From Stenotrophomonas maltophilia R551-3 (GTDB taxonomy: Bacteria > Pseudomonadota > Gammaproteobacteria > Xanthomonadales > Xanthomonadaceae): a stretch of 64,000 bases of DNA. Positions 63,091 to 64,000 of the stretch are shown here, one piece after another. Position 1 is the stretch's first letter, and each line of letters starts with the position of its first letter. The stretch is taken from the NCBI RefSeq assembly GCF_000020665.1, contig NC_011071.1, forward strand, positions 734,501-798,500. The letters are read 5' to 3'. The position numbers were made by a program, and so were the translations under genes. The notes beneath the pieces were generated by a model that was not told the DNA's origin, did not search any database, and saw only the letters and a list, made by a program, of their open reading frames with translations.

Positions 63091-63634
63091 CGCTTTCCCC
63101 ATAGGCACGCAGCACACTGCGTGCGGCGTCGCGGTTCAGGCCCTGCACCACTTCGATGCCGCGCTTGTTGAGTTCACCCACCCAGTCGGCCGGCAGCGGA
63201 CCTTCATCGAACGGGGTCAGCTCTTCGACGTCGGCCGAGTTGGCACCGATCAGCAGGCGGTCGATGCCGGCCCACACGGTGGCGCCGTAGCACTGGCAGC
63301 ACGGCTGCGAACTGGTGGCCAGGGTGACCGGTGACAGTACCGCGTTCAGACGCGGCGTCTGCAGGCGCTGCTGGGCCAGCATGTAGGCCATGTTCTCGGC
63401 ATGCGCCAGCGAGGTCGAGTGCGGCATGACCCGGTTCACGCCGGCGGCGATGACCTTGTCTTCAGGGCCGAACACCACCGCGCCGAACGGGCCGCCACTG
63501 GCGTGCTCGACGTTCAACCGCGACAGCTCGATCGCCAGCGCGACCTTGGCCTCATCGCCCGGATATCGACGATCCAGGTCGATCTGGTCGTGAATCCAGG
63601 CGGGAAGGGTCAGGTGGACTTGCGCGTACAGCAT
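63074..63634 (-). CDS. Nucleoside/tRNA-type deaminase (CDA superfamily)
   Basis: 186 residues. The zinc-dependent deaminase site is present: HAEN (zinc His and proton-shuttle Glu) in STSLAHAENMAYML and the Cys pair in SQPCCQCYGATVWAG. Relatives include guanine deaminases and TadA-like enzymes; the sequence is too far from TadA in the tRNA-binding part to call it so. It probably deaminates a free base or nucleoside in the cytosol. It overlaps rlmM by 17 bp. Confidence 0.86.
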   Translation of the reverse strand: MLYAQVHLTLPAWIHDQIDLDRRYPGDEAKVALAIELSRLNVEHASGGPFGAVVFGPEDKVIAAGVNRVMPHSTSLAHAENMAYMLAQQRLQTPRLNAVLSPVTLATSSQPCCQCYGATVWAGIDRLLIGANSADVEELTPFDEGPLPADWVGELNKRGIEVVQGLNRDAARSVLRAYGESDGARY

Positions 63635-63731
63635 CGCGGGGGTGCCTCTTAGGGAATGGAAGAAGGTGCGGTTGCTTTGGAAACCGGCGCGCAGTGTAGC
63701 TGCACCGGCCTGTATCGGGTGTGGCGGCGGG

Positions 63732-64000
63732 TCAGCCCGGCGAACCGGTGCGGATCACCACGTACTGCTTGCGGAACTCCAGCCCGGCCTGCGGCCAGCT
63801 GGCGGCGTAGGCGCGCAGCAGGGGCAGAGCGGCACCGAAGTCGTGGCCGTTGACCCGGCAATCGGCTTCGCACAGGCCGTCGGCATCGCGCGAGGCGAAC
63901 AGGCGGATGGCGAGGAATTGGCGGGCTTTCAGCAGCTCATCGAAGGCCTCCATGCTGCGGGTGAACAGGCAGCATGGGCAGGAGCCGTGGTCGTCCTCGC
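63732..64000 (-). CDS. Cys-rich protein of unknown function (N-terminus cut by window edge)
   Basis: The frame stays open to the window edge; 88 codons are visible and the start lies outside. The visible part begins EDDHGSCPCCLFTRSMEAFD and continues with helical LLKARQFLAIRLFASRD, GLCEADCRVNGHDFG and a basic-aromatic end. The CPCC and later CEADC suggest metal or disulfide chemistry. An internal ATG at 63953 exists, but the cysteine-rich part upstream looks coding. No family recognised. Confidence 0.65.
   Translation of the reverse strand, partial: EDDHGSCPCCLFTRSMEAFDELLKARQFLAIRLFASRDADGLCEADCRVNGHDFGAALPLLRAYAASWPQAGLEFRKQYVVIRTGSPG

Overview
The window is a GC-rich chromosomal segment of a gammaproteobacterium. 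Gene content, gene order and the many short GTAG-headed palindromes (the SMAG repeats known from Stenotrophomonas maltophilia) point to Stenotrophomonas, most likely the S. maltophilia complex. I saw no rRNA, tRNA, CRISPR array, transposase, integrase or prophage gene. It reads as core chromosome carrying many small palindromic repeats between genes.

Layout. 1-5.4 kb: the start of a response regulator, a secreted DJ-1/PfpI protein with a TPR-like tail, a DUF3228 protein, a TonB-C protein, a small unknown protein overlapping ybaK, and ahcY under an SAH riboswitch. 5.6-13.1 kb: a secreted S9 peptidase, ppc, an acyl-CoA thioesterase and metK. 13.4-17.2 kb: a fused two-domain acyltransferase resembling the ornithine-lipid synthase OlsF, coupled to an LpxH-like phosphoesterase, then a YdjM-like membrane hydrolase. 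17.2-22.9 kb (minus): a GT2 glycosyltransferase with a large membrane protein, a methyltransferase, dusB and a small membrane protein. 23.0-28.7 kb: a divergent LysR/MFS pair, a ribokinase-NupC nucleoside module and an aldo-keto reductase. 28.9-33.2 kb: a Fur-type heme-uptake cluster (hemP, TonB-dependent receptor, an unknown protein, a DUF6607 protein). 33.3-37.8 kb: a small secreted protein and the conserved ybbP-ybbA/tesA locus. 37.9-40.0 kb: a two-component system. 40.2-43.7 kb: an SGNH hydrolase, dgkA, a TerC protein and an MFS exporter. 43.7-44.2 kb: a 548-bp gap with two large related hairpins. 44.2-46.3 kb: lemA and two TPM-domain genes. 46.3-49.0 kb: lgt-thyA-unknown-folA. 49.1-59.0 kb (minus): a ten-gene run, from upstream to downstream a BtuM-like B12 transporter, PduO-type adenosyltransferase, HDAC-like deacetylase, lptD, surA, pdxA, rsmA, apaG, apaH and a DUF1287 lipoprotein. 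59.1-61.5 kb: two coupled ubiquinone hydroxylases, closed by a perfect 66-bp palindrome. 61.6-64 kb (minus): an EF-hand protein, rlmM, a nucleoside-type deaminase and a truncated Cys-rich protein.

How the genes work together. metK and ahcY make and clear the two ends of the methyl cycle; the riboswitch ties ahcY to S-adenosylhomocysteine. lptD and surA build and fold outer-membrane components and share the folA-apaH-apaG-rsmA-pdxA-surA-lptD order known from Escherichia coli; the B12 import/activation pair joined upstream is the unusual addition. thyA and folA supply thymidylate and recycle its folate.

Most noteworthy: the apparent non-AUG start of ybbA; the BtuM/PduO pair in the lptD operon; the OlsF-like fusion; SMAG repeats that supply stop codons; several hairpin families with conserved arms; and an Arg/Gly-rich tail on ApaH. 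All functional calls come from reading motifs and gene order; no database search was possible.
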